From Psychrobacter sp. WY6 (GTDB lineage Bacteria > Pseudomonadota > Gammaproteobacteria > Pseudomonadales > Moraxellaceae), in contig NZ_CP049902.1 of NCBI RefSeq assembly GCF_018448495.1, positions 2,790,001-2,854,000 on the forward strand: DNA of 64,000 nucleotides, in the 5' to 3' direction. The first letter of the stretch is position 1, and every line of letters starts with the position of its first letter. The translations under genes were made by a program, and so were the position numbers. Below the pieces are notes generated by a model. That model made no database searches, was not told where the DNA came from, and saw only the letters and a program-made list of their open reading frames with translations. Positions 8,061-17,962 of the stretch are shown in pieces.

Positions 8061-8675
8061 ATGCCGCAATCCAATTCAGCCAACCTACAACAAGCCTTCA
8101 CTAAACGTCGGTCCATTTATGCTTTAGGTGGCAACTTACCAGTAAAACCACAAGCAATTATTGATATTGCTGAGCGCACAATACTAAATACCCCTTCAGC
8201 CTTCAACTCACAGACGACACGTCTGGTAGTGTTGTTTGGTAAGCAGCATAAGCAGCTATGGGATATCACCGAAACCCATTTACGTAAGGCGGTTGGCAGT
8301 AACGACTTTTCAGGTAGTAAACAAAAAATGGATGTTTTTCGTGCGGCTGTGGGTACAGTTATGTTTTACGAAGATAAGGAGGTTATACAATCGTTGCAAG
8401 ATAAGTTTGAGCTATATGCTGATAGATTTCCTATTTGGGCGCAGCAAACCTCAGCAATGCATCAATATGCTATGTGGCTAGAATTAAGTGCTTTAAATAT
8501 TGGTGCAAATCTTCAGCATTATAATCCACTAATCAATAATGATATTGCATCAGCTTTTTCAATTCCTAAGCAGTGGGAACTGGTTGCTCAAATGCCATTT
8601 GGTAACATCGTTGAGCCAGCTGGCGAAAAAATCTATCAGTCAGCCAGTGAACGTATCAGAGTGTTTGGACTGTAG
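8061..8675 (+). CDS. nitroreductase-family protein (Frm2/Hbn1-like), 204 aa
   Basis: An FMN-dependent oxidoreductase of the nitroreductase fold. The start TKRRSIYALGG and NTPSAFNSQTTRLVVLFG (about residues 50-70) are characteristic of the Frm2/YdgI branch, as are MHQYAMWLELSALNIGANLQHYNP and the final MPFGN. Expected activity is NAD(P)H-dependent reduction of nitro or quinone compounds or redox-linked lipid signalling; the natural substrate is unknown. Position downstream of the MarR/EamA pair suggests a shared detoxification response. A good ribosome site (AAAGGA) precedes the ATG. Confidence 0.88.
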   Translation: MPQSNSANLQQAFTKRRSIYALGGNLPVKPQAIIDIAERTILNTPSAFNSQTTRLVVLFGKQHKQLWDITETHLRKAVGSNDFSGSKQKMDVFRAAVGTVMFYEDKEVIQSLQDKFELYADRFPIWAQQTSAMHQYAMWLELSALNIGANLQHYNPLINNDIASAFSIPKQWELVAQMPFGNIVEPAGEKIYQSASERIRVFGL

Positions 8676-8702
8676 TAACAAGGCCTTAATGCTAATGTCA
8701 GT

Positions 8703-8792
8703 ATGTTTGGACATCCTAAAGTCAGATTTTCTCGAATATATACAGTAGACAGAGCCATTAAATTTTACGATGTTTTAGATCTAAAGTGCTAG
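8703..8792 (+). pseudogene. N-terminal fragment of a VOC/glyoxalase-family protein
   Basis: A 29-codon frame starting ATG 8703 reads MFGHPKVRFSRIYTVDRAIK and then FYDVLDLKC before a stop. The pattern of beta-strand, then (D)RAIKFYDVLDLK, is the first half-module of vicinal-oxygen-chelate proteins, which run to about 120-140 aa. The remainder is absent, so this is a truncated relic. Confidence 0.55.
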
Positions 8793-8903
8793 CGTATATT
8801 TGATTATTGCTTGGTACTACTGCAAAAGATAACCAATTAAAATCGTGATAATGCATCGACTCATAACTAAAAAAGACACATAACCAAGAGTGTGAGGTAG
8901 GAA

Positions 8904-10046
8904 ATGAGTAAGTTTAGCTATAACCAATGGATATTAGCCATCATAACAATAATCGTAGGTCTTAATCTTAGGCCTATTATGGCCTCGATATCTCCGATCG
9001 TACCCGTTTTAGCAGATGCTATAGGAATCAATAATCAAACTGCTGGATTATTGACTACTTTGCCAGTTGCAATGATGGGCTGCTTTGCACTTTTAGGTCC
9101 CAGAATTCAATCTAGAGTAAGCGAGTATATAGGTATATTAGCTGGATTGTTGGCGATAGCACTTTCTTGTGGCTACCGATTTTTTGCTGACTCTACATTA
9201 CTTCTACTACTGACTTCTCTCATTGGAGGTATTGGTATAGCAATCATCCAAACTCTAATGCCCGCCTATTTAAAAAGAATTGCGCCAGACAATGCTAGCG
9301 TTTTTATGGGGTTATTTACAACAGGTATTATGGCGGGGGCTGCAATATCAGCTGCTACAACCTCTCCTTTAGAAGGAGTATTTGGCTGGAATATCGCTTT
9401 ATCGATTATGGCTATCCCTGCCATATTGGCAATTATACTGTTTTTCTCTGGTATGCCACATATCAAGAGCAGTAGAAACGGTTATTTACCTCTACCTATA
9501 AAATCTAAAAATGCATGGCTGTTAATGCTTTTTTTGGCATAGGAACAGGTGCATACACATTGGTTCTAGCTTGGTTGCCACTAAGTTACACCCAGCTTGG
9601 GTGGAGTAGAGATGCTTCTGGCGCTTTACTAAGTATTTTAACGGTAGCAGAAGTAGTTTCTGGCATCTTAATTTCTATATTTATCAAAAAATACACCGAT
9701 CGCCGAAAGCCATTATTTGTCACTTTATCGCTCATATTAGTTGGTTTAATATTGCTTATCTATATCCCCTCAAAGCTTGCATTTTTAACCGTTATAATTT
9801 TAGGTTTAGGGATTGGTGCTATTTCCTTATCTTTTCTAGCGCTTGATTACGCCTCTAACGCCAAGCAAGCAGTGACTTTATTAGCTGCAAGGTGGGATAC
9901 TTAATTGCTTCAGTATTCCGTTCATGGCAGGTGTTTGATTGATGCTTCAAGTGAGTTAACGGGAGCATGGATTGGAATGATTATGGGGTTTTACTGTTAT
10001 TCACTATTTGTAATAAATTCTCTCCACAAGATTTTGTGGTTCGTAT
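8904..10046 (+). pseudogene. decayed CynX/NimT-type MFS transporter
   Basis: The first frame (8904-9542) covers the N-terminal six helices, starting like CynX/NimT transporters (VGLNLRPIMASISPIVPVL). The second frame takes over near 9530 (FFGIGTGAYTLVLAWLPLSY, then YTQLGWSRDASG) and runs to 9904. Two further frame changes (around 9890 and 9935) are needed to read GYLIASVF and LIDASSELTGAWIGMI. The 3' end abuts an IS5-family insertion at 10049. With at least three frameshifts plus the insertion, real decay is likely here. A full-length relative, cynX, lies at 36460. Confidence 0.8.
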
Positions 10047-10048
10047 TA

Positions 10049-10888
10049 GGGCGTGTCTTCAATTCATCTTACAATGAACGATAGTACACGCCAGATAAAG
10101 CATTGACTTAAAATTACGAGCTAACTTTTCATAGCGAGTGGCGATACTACGAAAGTGTTTGAGCCTTGCGAACATATTCTCAACAAGATGGCGCAGTTTG
10201 TATAAGTAGCTATCAAATTCTGGATTAGGTGCTTTAGTATTGCTTCTTTTGGGAATTATAGGAATCATGTCATGCATGCAAGCTTTATCCCTGATCGCTT
10301 GTGAATCATAGCCTTTATCAGCGATGAAGTAATCTGCATGCCTAATCATGTCAATCAATTCACCTGCAACTTGACTGTCGTGGACGTCACCCCCAGTGAT
10401 TTTAAAATGGAGCGGATATCCATCGGCATCACAGGATAGGTGTATCTTTGTAGTTGCGCCGCCACGGCTTCGCCCAATCGCTCGATCTTCACCACGCCGA
10501 GCTCCACTTGCATGCTGGTGACAGCGAACATAGCTTCCGTCTGTGAATACCCATTCCGTATCAGTTTCTTTTCGTAAGCTAAAAAAAATTCGCCCATAAG
10601 CCAGTTTTCGACCAGCGATTAAAGCGACTATAAGCTGTTTTCCAAGAACACAGTTCTTTAGGTATGTCACGCCAAGGCGCACCTGTGCGTACCTTCCACA
10701 GTATGGCTTCCATGACCTCTCGACTGTTTTGAGTTTGATAGCAGGCATGCTGTGTCATCGTTGATTGAAGTTGATCCCAAAGCGTATCTGTTAGTGCTGT
10801 TCTTGCCATGACTTGTACTTCTCGCAGCGTCTCAATAGATGCGGTATTGTAACTATTATTTATGGCTTAACCAATTGAAGACACGCCC
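10049..10888 (-). mobile_element. IS5-family (IS427-like) insertion sequence, 840 bp
   Basis: Perfect terminal repeats GGGCGTGTCTTCAATT (from 10049) and its complement ending at 10888 enclose two overlapping transposase frames on the minus strand. A TA dinucleotide flanks both sides (10047-10048 and 10889-10890), the target duplication typical of this group. It sits at the 3' end of the decayed MFS gene. The same terminal sequence caps the MITE copies at 26.0, 30.6, 46.9 and 57.5 kb, so this element, or a relative, probably mobilised them. Confidence 0.9.
10059..10809 (-). CDS. IS5-family transposase, two frames joined by frameshifting
   Basis: OrfA (10579-10809, 76 aa, MARTALTDTLWDQLQ, then ILWKVRTGAPWRDIP) is the HTH/DUF4096-type N-terminus. 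The downstream frame carries the DDE core: TDGSYVRCHQHASGAR (first Asp), then GYPLHFKITGGDVHDSQVA, FIADKGYDSQ (second Asp) and LVENMFARLKHFR (Glu), ending at 10059. The frames meet at an A8 run (+ strand 10579-10588 area, U8 in the mRNA), a classic slippery site for programmed frameshifting in IS427-group elements. Both parts look intact, so the element may be active. Confidence 0.88.
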
Positions 10889-11093
10889 TAGTATACTTTA
10901 AGATAAAAGTAGGAACTAAAAGAAAGGATATATTCTAATTATGGACACCAATTTATTTGAGCTATGCTCAAGGTATTATATCTAGCCAAACCTTCATAGT
11001 AATCATCTAACCAGTTGAATTTAAAAGGCACTACGGTCTTACCCGTTTGACCCCTGCTGTCAATCCCGTAGAACTAAACTTGGGAGATTTTAG

Positions 11094-11959
11094 TTACGCA
11101 GCCTGACGATAATAATCAAACCACACCTGTCTTGGCGATTTATAACCCAAACCCTTTTGAATTCTAGTCTGATTGTAGTACAGCTCGATGTATCTAATAA
11201 TATCGTTGATCGCTGCAAATCTAGTCTTATAATCCTGATGATATACCAGCTCGTTCTTTAAAGTGCCCCAGAAGCTTTCTATGGGTGCATTGTCGAAGCA
11301 ATTACCTTTAGCGCTCATTGAGCCTGTAAATTGATGCTGTTTAATGATCTTATGATACGCATGGCTACAGTATTGACTACCTCTGTCTGAATGCACAATT
11401 AATCCTTTATTAGGCCGTTTGTTTTTGATTGCCATACTTAGTGCTTTGCAAACTAAGTCAGCAGTCATGCGTTTGTTGATAGCGTAACCGACCAGCTCTT
11501 TGGTATAAATCTTTGACTCCTGCTAAGTACAGCCAGCCCTCATTTGTCCAGATATAAGTAATATCGCTCACCCAAGACTCATTAGGGCGCTTAGCATCAA
11601 ACTGCTGATCCAGCACATTCGGATAAACTAGCTTGTTGTGATTAGAGTCGGTGGTCACTTTAAAGCGCTTATGACGACGACATTTAATGCCGTGTTGCTC
11701 TTTGATGCTTCTTACCATATACACTAATGTTATGGCCTTGCTCGCTTAGATGAGCATGCAGTCGATCTACGCCATAACATTCTTTCGTTTCACTGTGAGC
11801 CGCTTTAACCAGTAATTCAGACTGGTTGCGGTGTATCTGTTGGTCACTGATGTCACGACTAATCCAGTCGTAATAGCTTGAGGGCTTAACGCTCAATACA
11901 CGGCACATAGTGGTGATGCTAAATATCTGCTGATTGGCTTTAATAAAGGCGTACTTCAC
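11094..11959 (-). pseudogene. IS3-family transposase OrfB, broken by two frameshifts
   Basis: Three consecutive frames make one OrfB. Residues from 11959 read MKYAFIKANQQIFSITTMCR (HTH_21); then 11458-11724 reads KRPNESWVSDITYIW (first catalytic Asp); then 11094-11468 reads GLIVHSDRGSQYCS (second Asp) and CFDNAPIESFWGTLKNE (Glu), ending GYKSPRQVWFDYYRQAA. Breaks fall near 11720 and 11500. The DDE residues are all present, so either the copy has decayed or indel errors split it. Confidence 0.85.
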
Positions 11960-12255
11960 TAACTGTGCTTGGCAAAGTACGCCGTCGCCTTTTTTAAGAT
12001 CTCGCGCTCCTCTTCAGCCACTTTAAGCTGCCGCTTGAGCTGCTTTATTTCTTGAAGAGCACTCATAAGATCAGGATCATATTGCTCTGTGCCGACAAGC
12101 TTGCCTTGATTGGCTTTGTTATGCCAATTTGATAGCGTTTGCATGGCAATGCCAAGCTGCTTTGCAGTCGCTGAAATATTGCCGTTGTTGTCTGCTATCT
12201 TCTTGACAGCTTCGGCTTTAAATTCATCACTGTAGGTTCTTACTTTCTTGGTCAT
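11959..12255 (-). CDS. IS3-family transposase OrfA, 98 aa
   Basis: The HTH protein (KKVRTYSDEFKAEAVKKI, then ISATAKQLGIAMQTLSNW) is followed by a leucine-zipper coiled coil (EIKQLKRQLKVAEEEREILKK), the standard OrfA layout. It ends YFAKHS, overlapping by one base the OrfB frame that begins at 11959. In intact elements OrfA is joined to OrfB by -1 frameshifting. OrfA itself is undamaged. Confidence 0.92.
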   Translation of the reverse strand: MTKKVRTYSDEFKAEAVKKIADNNGNISATAKQLGIAMQTLSNWHNKANQGKLVGTEQYDPDLMSALQEIKQLKRQLKVAEEEREILKKATAYFAKHS

Positions 12256-12392
12256 GGTAAACTCCAGTTAATACGCTTAGTTTACCAAGTTTAGTTGTAC
12301 GGTTTCTTCAGCATAGCTCAAGGCGCATGATTCACTCAATCGCCTGATCCATTAATATTGTGTGATAACAATACTTTTAACTATGGTTCAAA

Positions 12393-13499
12393 CTAGAACT
12401 TATAAGACAGCGACGCTTTTACTTCACGCTCATCACCTGGCATATTAGAGGTATTGAGTGAGCCGACGCGGACATAACGGTCTTTATTTAACAGGTTATA
12501 AACGTTTAATTGACCGGTATTGAGGTCTGTTTGATATCACTATCTAGATAGCTATAACCACCAGATACCTGCAACTTAGGCATAATGATAATCAGCCTCT
12601 CTATCAGAATAGCGAATACCGACACTTATGACACCAGCACTAGCCAGACGATGCTCAAAATCAGCAAACACATCATGGCTCTGACTGTTAAAGTCGTTCC
12701 ACTTAGCCCCATAAAAATCATTATTAGGTAGGGAGATTAAAGATTTATCAGCAAAGGTAGGCAGACCATTATTGGGGGTGATTTGTCGATCTTACATCAA
12801 ATAACCCAGACCAAATTTACTGGTATCATTCAATTGCTTATCAACACTGACGTAGGTCGTACCGTTTTGATTGTATTTACCACAGATGTCATCAACTACT
12901 GAATTGGAGCGCTGATTGTATTGCAGCACCGTGCGACCAATGAGACTGTCATCGGCGCTCAAGCTGCCCTGAAGACCAGCAGATACGCCATAGCATTCTG
13001 GATTGCTAATATTGGCTTTACCACGCTTTCGAACCAAATTCACCACACCGCCCACAATACTATATTGATCATATTCATAACCACGAGAGTAAATAGATGA
13101 GCGCCCATCATCATCTTTCAGAACTCGTAAACCGGTCGTGCGCTTAGCAATTTGGTCTAACGTATCAAGATTTAAGTCATCAATTTTTGCTTGGGTGATC
13201 AAACTGATAGACTGGGGAATATTTTCTAGATAATCTGTTATCTTGGTACCGACCGTCGCGACATTGGCATTATATAAGTCATTATCTTCACTTGGATCAA
13301 TGGCATATAAAGGGTTCACGGTTACCACAATCGTATCTAAAGTGGTACTAGGCAATGCATCAGCACTATCTTCTGATTCAGCCGCTATCGCTGGTGACAT
13401 AAAGAGTAAAGATAATATAGAATAGCACAGCGGTGACAGTCTAAAATGCGAGGATTGATTTGAGGTATTATGAACCACGTTAGTATTCCTTAAAGCCAT
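12393..13499 (-). pseudogene. TonB-dependent siderophore receptor remnant with internal deletions
   Basis: The start has a signal peptide and TLDTIVVTVNPLYA (TonB-box region), then a plug start (YLENIPQSISLITQAKIDDL and ITTGLR-like KRTTGLRVLKDDDGRSSIYS). The frame jumps from GYEYDQYSI straight to VGGVVNLVRKRG, so roughly 50 residues of plug are missing. The strands up to 12792 lead to a stop. The far C-terminus is recognisable at 12393-12500 (NVYNLLNKDRYVRVGSLN and a final SYKF) in other frames. The barrel is mostly deleted. Because large pieces are missing, this is genuine decay. Confidence 0.85.
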
Positions 13500-13616
13500 A
13501 GTAGATAACCCATTGGGTTTGTTAATGGCATTAAAAACAGATAGCTATTAAATAAAAACAACTCTAACTTCATCTAGTGAAGTCAGAGCCTGCTCTTACC
13601 GGTTAGCACTCAACAA

Positions 13617-14391
13617 CTAAAATCCTCTAGCATTATCACTAGTAGCGGTATAAAAGATATTGAAGGCACTATTAGCGCCAGTTTTGACAACTTTACCGTC
13701 TACCGTTGCACTGGCTTCGAAATTAACACCACCACCTGCACTTTCACCGCTAGCAATGTTCGGCAAGGTCAGTGAATGCACGACCACTTTCTTATTGGTA
13801 ATGGGTGTCTCTGCTTTGGTTAATTTTGTACCCCGTGGTTTGACCACTTCGCCCTCTGCAACGACTTTCGTTAAATCATCATAAATAATATCGAAATCTA
13901 ATAATTGTGCCTGATCAAGTTTTGCTTGTCCGTTGACAACAGGAATACCAACAAGAGACTTGCTGCCACGGTGAATCATGCGATTATCGATAACTTTACC
14001 ATTATCTAGCTTTCTGGCTTCTACAGCGACTGAATTGGTTCGAGCCATCAACATCACTTTATAACCTGGTACCGCAACTTTACCTTTTCCATCAAAAATA
14101 TCTGCGACCAATTCTGGTGCATTTTTCGCTTTTATTGATGACTACTCGAGCAGAGTTTTCAGAAACGGGATAGTCTTTGCCGTCAATCGTCAAATAACGA
14201 CTATCGGCATAGTTGCTTTGCGTTTTCATGAGACCGTTGATCACAGAATGAGAGGTAGATACAGGCGTTACGCTCGATGGTGACATCGTATTTTGACATC
14301 CTATAACCCCTAAAGATAACAGCGCAATAGATAAAACTGAAAATTTAGATAATAGATTTTTGCTGAAACATGACTGAGTTGAACGTGACAT
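13617..14391 (-). pseudogene. Fur-region lipoprotein of unknown function, frameshifted
   Basis: A lipobox (SLGVIGC, Cys32) marks an outer-membrane or periplasmic lipoprotein. The N-terminal frame (14092-14391) ends after VVINKSEKC. The next frame continues as NAPELVADIFDGKGKVAVPG to 13617, with VVVHSLTLPNIASGESAGGG in the second half. The frames join at an A5 run (around 14129), where A4 would restore the reading, so an indel error is plausible. It shares a divergent, Fur-box-containing promoter with the esterase. Probably part of siderophore handling; the family is not recognised. Confidence 0.7.
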
Positions 14392-14450
14392 AATTTAATC
14401 TCATAAGAAGGATTTTTGTGAAATGCAGAACTACTAGAAAAAAATTGTAA

Positions 14451-14488
14451 TTGATAACGATTATCATATGCATTATTATTACGATAAT
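14451..14488. promoter_or_regulatory. Fur box pair in divergent promoter
   Basis: TTGATAACGATTATCAT (14451-14467) closely matches the Fur consensus, and ATTATTACGATAATGC (14473-14488) adds a second overlapping half-site array. The position, between the lipoprotein gene (minus) and the esterase (plus), suggests iron repression of both. Confidence 0.8.
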
Positions 14489-14601
14489 GCAACTAGTTGT
14501 CAATCCTTATCAAGGATATAAAATACATTTGTTAATTCTCTTACAGTTTTCATATAAGCAATACTATGCTCAAGGCTTTTTGAATATGATAAAGGATAGG
14601 T

Positions 14602-15623
14602 ATGTCAAAATTTCAGACAAAATTTGCAATTATAACGATAACCATAGCAGGAGTAATGATGTCACCAAGCTATGCTAAACCTGACTTGACCAAGACAGTA
14701 GATATGAGCTTATTGCATGCCAAAGATACCGGATATCGTTTCGTATATCATACCTTCATTAAACCTGCACCAGAACTACCCTCCTCTAGCGTAACAGATT
14801 CACAATTGAAAACGCTGAAAGCCTATGCAAAACCTCGTCATTATCAAGTATGGTTAGCTATTCCTGAGCAAACAACCGATCATCAACTCTCTAACAATTC
14901 TGTAAAAACTCCTAGTAAATTACTTTATATACTGGATGGTAATGCGGCTATTGATGATTTAGATACAGAAACGCTGCGCGCCTTATCCAAGTCTACGCCA
15001 AAAAAATCAGCGCCTGCTTTAGTCTTTATAGGTTACCAAACACCTTATCGCTTCGATGTCGATGCCCGCGCCTACGACTATACCCCACCATTATTAGCCA
15101 ACACTATAGATAACAGTGCGTTTACAGAAGAAGGTAAAGAGCGATTAAATGGTGGTGCAGAGCATTTTTATGGGCTGATAGAAAAAGAAATTAAGCCGTG
15201 GGTATATGAGCAGCTAGGCGAAAAACCAAAGCAAGAGCGATTTGGGGACACTCTTACGGTGGTTTGTTTGTATTGTATAATTTGTTCAAGCACCCTGAAG
15301 CTTATCAGCAGTACTTCAGTGCTGATCCTTCGCTATGGTGGCAAGATGGAGAGATGATTAACTATTGGCAAGCGTATCAAAACCTTCCTAAAGCGCAACT
15401 TGCAGATATATCCAATAATAAACACAAACAAATACGACTCACTTTTAGTCACTCTGCAGAGCAAACCACTATCCCAGTAGTAGTGCCCACTCTGATGAGT
15501 AAAAAAGAATTCGCCAAGGAAATCTGTGACCACTTTGAGAAGAGTTGTAGTTATCAGTTTTACAATCAATCACACGGAGAAGTATTTACAACCTCTCTAT
15601 TGGAGAGCTTAAAACGTTTCTAA
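14602..15623 (+). pseudogene. siderophore-type alpha/beta-hydrolase (IroE/Fes-like), frameshifted
   Basis: A signal peptide (FAIITITIAGVMMSPSYA) leads into an esterase resembling periplasmic enterobactin/salmochelin hydrolases: KLLYILDGNAAIDDLD, ALVFIGYQTPYRFDVDARAYDY. The frame breaks at about 15243, exactly before the nucleophile elbow. The second frame reads GHSYGGLFVLYNLF (catalytic Ser), then FSADPSLWWQDG, and ends with NQSHGEVF (catalytic His) at 15623. All catalytic elements survive, so a single indel is the only damage. Iron-regulated by the upstream Fur boxes. Role: release of iron from imported catecholate siderophores. Confidence 0.8.
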
Positions 15624-15637
15624 GACTGACTTTTAAT

Positions 15638-16975
15638 GGGAGTTTCCCAAAATTTGTGTAACTGCTTATAATCCACTAACCGGAGAATAAGCAATGACTA
15701 CCCAATCTGACATTAAAAAACTGGCTGAGCTAATGGCTGGTAACATGAATAGCTTTGATGACATCCTTCATCGACACTGCCCTTGAAGCTGAGATGGAAG
15801 ATCATCTTGGCTACCCCAAGCATGAAAAGGCAGATAAGCCCAATAAGCGTAATGGTCACACTAAAAAGACAGTCCGCAGTGACATCGGCGATCTTGAGGT
15901 CTCAACTCCAAGAGACCGTGATAGCAGCTTTGAGCCTGTGCTGGTCAGTAAGCATCAAAGTCGTATTACTGGTCTTGATAATAAAATCATATTTCACTAC
16001 AGGCACAGTCTTGCGCTTCGGGCAACTGTCCCCCGGACACTTGCTTCTCCTCGCTCATACGCCAAAGGTCAAAGGTCAAACCACCACTCAGATCTTCGAA
16101 ACCATTAAAGAGCTATACAATGTAGATATCTCAAATAGCTTAGTTTCAAGAGTCACTGACAACATCTTGGAGGACATCACTGCGTGGCAGAATAGACCAC
16201 TTAACAGCATCTATCCTATTGTCTATCTAGACTGCATTGTCATTAAAGTACGTCAAGACAAGCAGATCATCAACAATGCTATTTACTTAGCTCTAGGCGT
16301 TAATCTTGACGGTAAAAAAGAGTTACTTGGTATGTGGCTGTCAGAGAACGAGGGCGCTAATTTCTGGGGGGCGTTCTCACTGAACTACAAAACCGTGGAG
16401 TACAAGACATCTTAATCGCCTGTGTCGATGATCTAAAGGGCTTCCCTGATGCCATTAACACCGTCTACCCCAAAGCACAGGGGCAGCTGTGTATCGTGCA
16501 TATGGTGCGCTATTCAATGAATTTTGTACCCTGGACGGATAAAAAGGCCGTAGCGGCTGACTTAAAGGTCATCTATGGGCTGATACGCTTGAGATGGCAG
16601 AGGCCAACGTTGAGCATTTCGATGAGATATGGGGCAAAGAATACCCACATGTCATCAAGTCTTGGCGCAATAACTGGGAAGGCTTAACGGTATTGTTTAA
16701 TTACCCTAAAGACATCAGAAAAGTCATATATACCACCAATACTATCGAGTCGCTAAACAGTGTGATTCGGGCAGCGGTGAATAAGCGTCAGGTGTCCCCG
16801 TCTGATCAAGCTGCTTTCAAAGTGGTGTACCTAGTAACCCAGCAGGCATCCAAAAAATGGTCGATGCCTATTCGTAACTGAACGTCTGCTCTTAATCGTT
16901 TTATGATTATGTTTGACGATCGTATCAGCAAGCATTTAATCTAAACGGCAGTTACACAGAATCTGGGATGGGCTC
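15638..16975 (+). mobile_element. IS256-family insertion sequence, 1338 bp
   Basis: Imperfect terminal repeats (GGGAGTTTCCCAAAATTTGT at 15638 against the complement of the 16947-16975 end, sharing TCCCA and TGTGTAACTGC) enclose a Mutator/IS256-type transposase. An 8-bp direct duplication CTTTTAAT flanks it (15630-15637 and 16976-16983), which fixes both ends. The insertion lies 14 bp beyond the esterase stop. Confidence 0.9.
15694..16944 (+). pseudogene. IS256-family transposase, multiple frameshifts
   Basis: Fragments in order are: start MTTQSDIKKLAELMAG (15694); FIDTALEAEMEDHLGYPKHE and TPRDRDSSFEPVLV (from 15755); FETIKELYNVDISNSLVSRV and YPIVYLDCIVIKV (first Asp) to 16415; ILIACVDDLKGFPDAI (second Asp) and QLCIVHMVRYS; and KVIYTTNTIESLNSVIR (Glu region) to the end. 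At least four frame changes are needed, so this copy is inactive or badly sequenced. Family identity is unambiguous. Confidence 0.88.
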
Positions 16976-16983
16976 CTTTTAAT

Positions 16984-17346
16984 AGAAAAACTGTAGGCTT
17001 ATTTTTATTGATCTATAGCAGATATTTTAAGACCTATACTTTAAGACTCTTCAACTCCCTCCCATATCAATTGGAATGATACCTATTTCTTAAAAAATCA
17101 TTACCTTAATAATTATGGTTTAGACCTCCTAGCGATGAGTGATTTTAAGATTGAGTATGTTCAAGATACATTTAGCACTCAGACCTTATCTACTAGATAA
17201 GAAAAACCTCGCTAGGTTACCCAAGCAAGGCGGGAGAGAAAGGTTGTTATGATATTTATGTTTATTATTATCTTATTTGTATTTAATAATAGCGGGATTG
17301 ATTATATTGAAAGCCAACTCTGCTAAATAGCTCCTAGTTTTCATTA
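16984..17346. other. gene-free stretch between IS256 and exbD
   Basis: No ORF is supported. A weak stem CCTCGCTAGG at 17206-17215, with A-rich flank, could serve as a terminator for the minus-strand tonB-exbB-exbD unit, but the helix is short. Nothing else is seen. Confidence 0.4.
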
Positions 17347-17748
17347 CTATTCATTTACAAAGGCTATTTTGCTCAGCCCTGCTTGACTGGCTACCGCTAG
17401 TACCTGTGCCACCGTCTCATATCTACTTTCTTTATCTGCTCTTAATAGCACGGAAGGGTCTTTACCAGCTCCACTTTGCTGTTGTAGACGCACCCCTAGT
17501 TCTTCCATACTAATAGGATCGCTATCCCAGAAAATACCAGCATCTTTATCTATACTAATTTGGATTGCTTCAGGTGGCTGCTCATTGATTAGCGCACTGG
17601 TTTTGGGTAAATCGAGCGGTACTGTTGGATTCAAAACAGTCGCTGTCAATAAAAAGATAATCATCAATACCAACATGATATCAATCAGTGGAATGAGGTT
17701 CATCTCATTCATACTTTGGATGTTATCATCACTTAACTGAAATGCCAT
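17347..17748 (-). CDS. exbD: biopolymer transport protein ExbD
   Basis: Component of the inner-membrane TonB-ExbB-ExbD motor that energises outer-membrane siderophore receptors. The single N-terminal membrane helix carries the essential aspartate in NLIPLIDIMLVLMIIFLL (Asp23). A periplasmic domain follows (PTVPLDLPKTSALINEQPPE, then VLLRADKESRYETVAQVLA). Length 133 aa is normal and the frame is intact. It is the last gene of the tonB-exbB-exbD unit, but a 108-bp repeat separates it from exbB. Confidence 0.93.
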   Translation of the reverse strand: MAFQLSDDNIQSMNEMNLIPLIDIMLVLMIIFLLTATVLNPTVPLDLPKTSALINEQPPEAIQISIDKDAGIFWDSDPISMEELGVRLQQQSGAGKDPSVLLRADKESRYETVAQVLAVASQAGLSKIAFVNE

Positions 17749-17837
17749 AATATTCTCTATCGTGTGTCAGTCTTATACAAAATCATAAACTTTTGCTTTA
17801 AAAAAGCCATCCAGCGCTGGCATTTACAACAACTTTA

Positions 17838-17945
17838 TATAGTCAAGGAATTTTAGAAACGCTACAAGGCGACCGACCGCAGATAGTACACTGAGTACAT
17901 TTAGGGCGGGCAACACCGTATCGGTTCAAAAGTGCTCTGACTATA
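17838..17945. repeat. 108-bp interspersed repeat bounded by TATAGTC/GACTATA
   Basis: TATAGTC (17838-17844) and GACTATA (17939-17945) are inverted ends. The interior shares TACAAGG and ACACCGTATC with the complement of the copy at 32608-32714, with patchy similarity between. It lies between exbB and exbD. Probably a Psychrobacter-type short interspersed element. Confidence 0.75.
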
Positions 17946-17962
17946 AATAAAATCTAGCAATG

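Larger units (their letters stand above)
11066..12302 (-). mobile_element. IS3-family insertion sequence, about 1237 bp
   Basis: Terminal repeats CCGTAGAACTAAACTTGGGA (11066-11085) and the complement of 12283-12302 agree at 18 of 20 positions. They enclose orfA and orfB in the usual IS3 order on the minus strand. I see no clear 3-4 bp target duplication, so the outer few bases are uncertain. An ancient relative survives only as a tail at 4117-4241. Confidence 0.88.

Noticed and set aside
10950..11065. Additional IS fragment between the IS5 and IS3 elements
   Set aside because: Short palindromic and IS-like words are present but no translated match or terminal repeat could be tied to a family.
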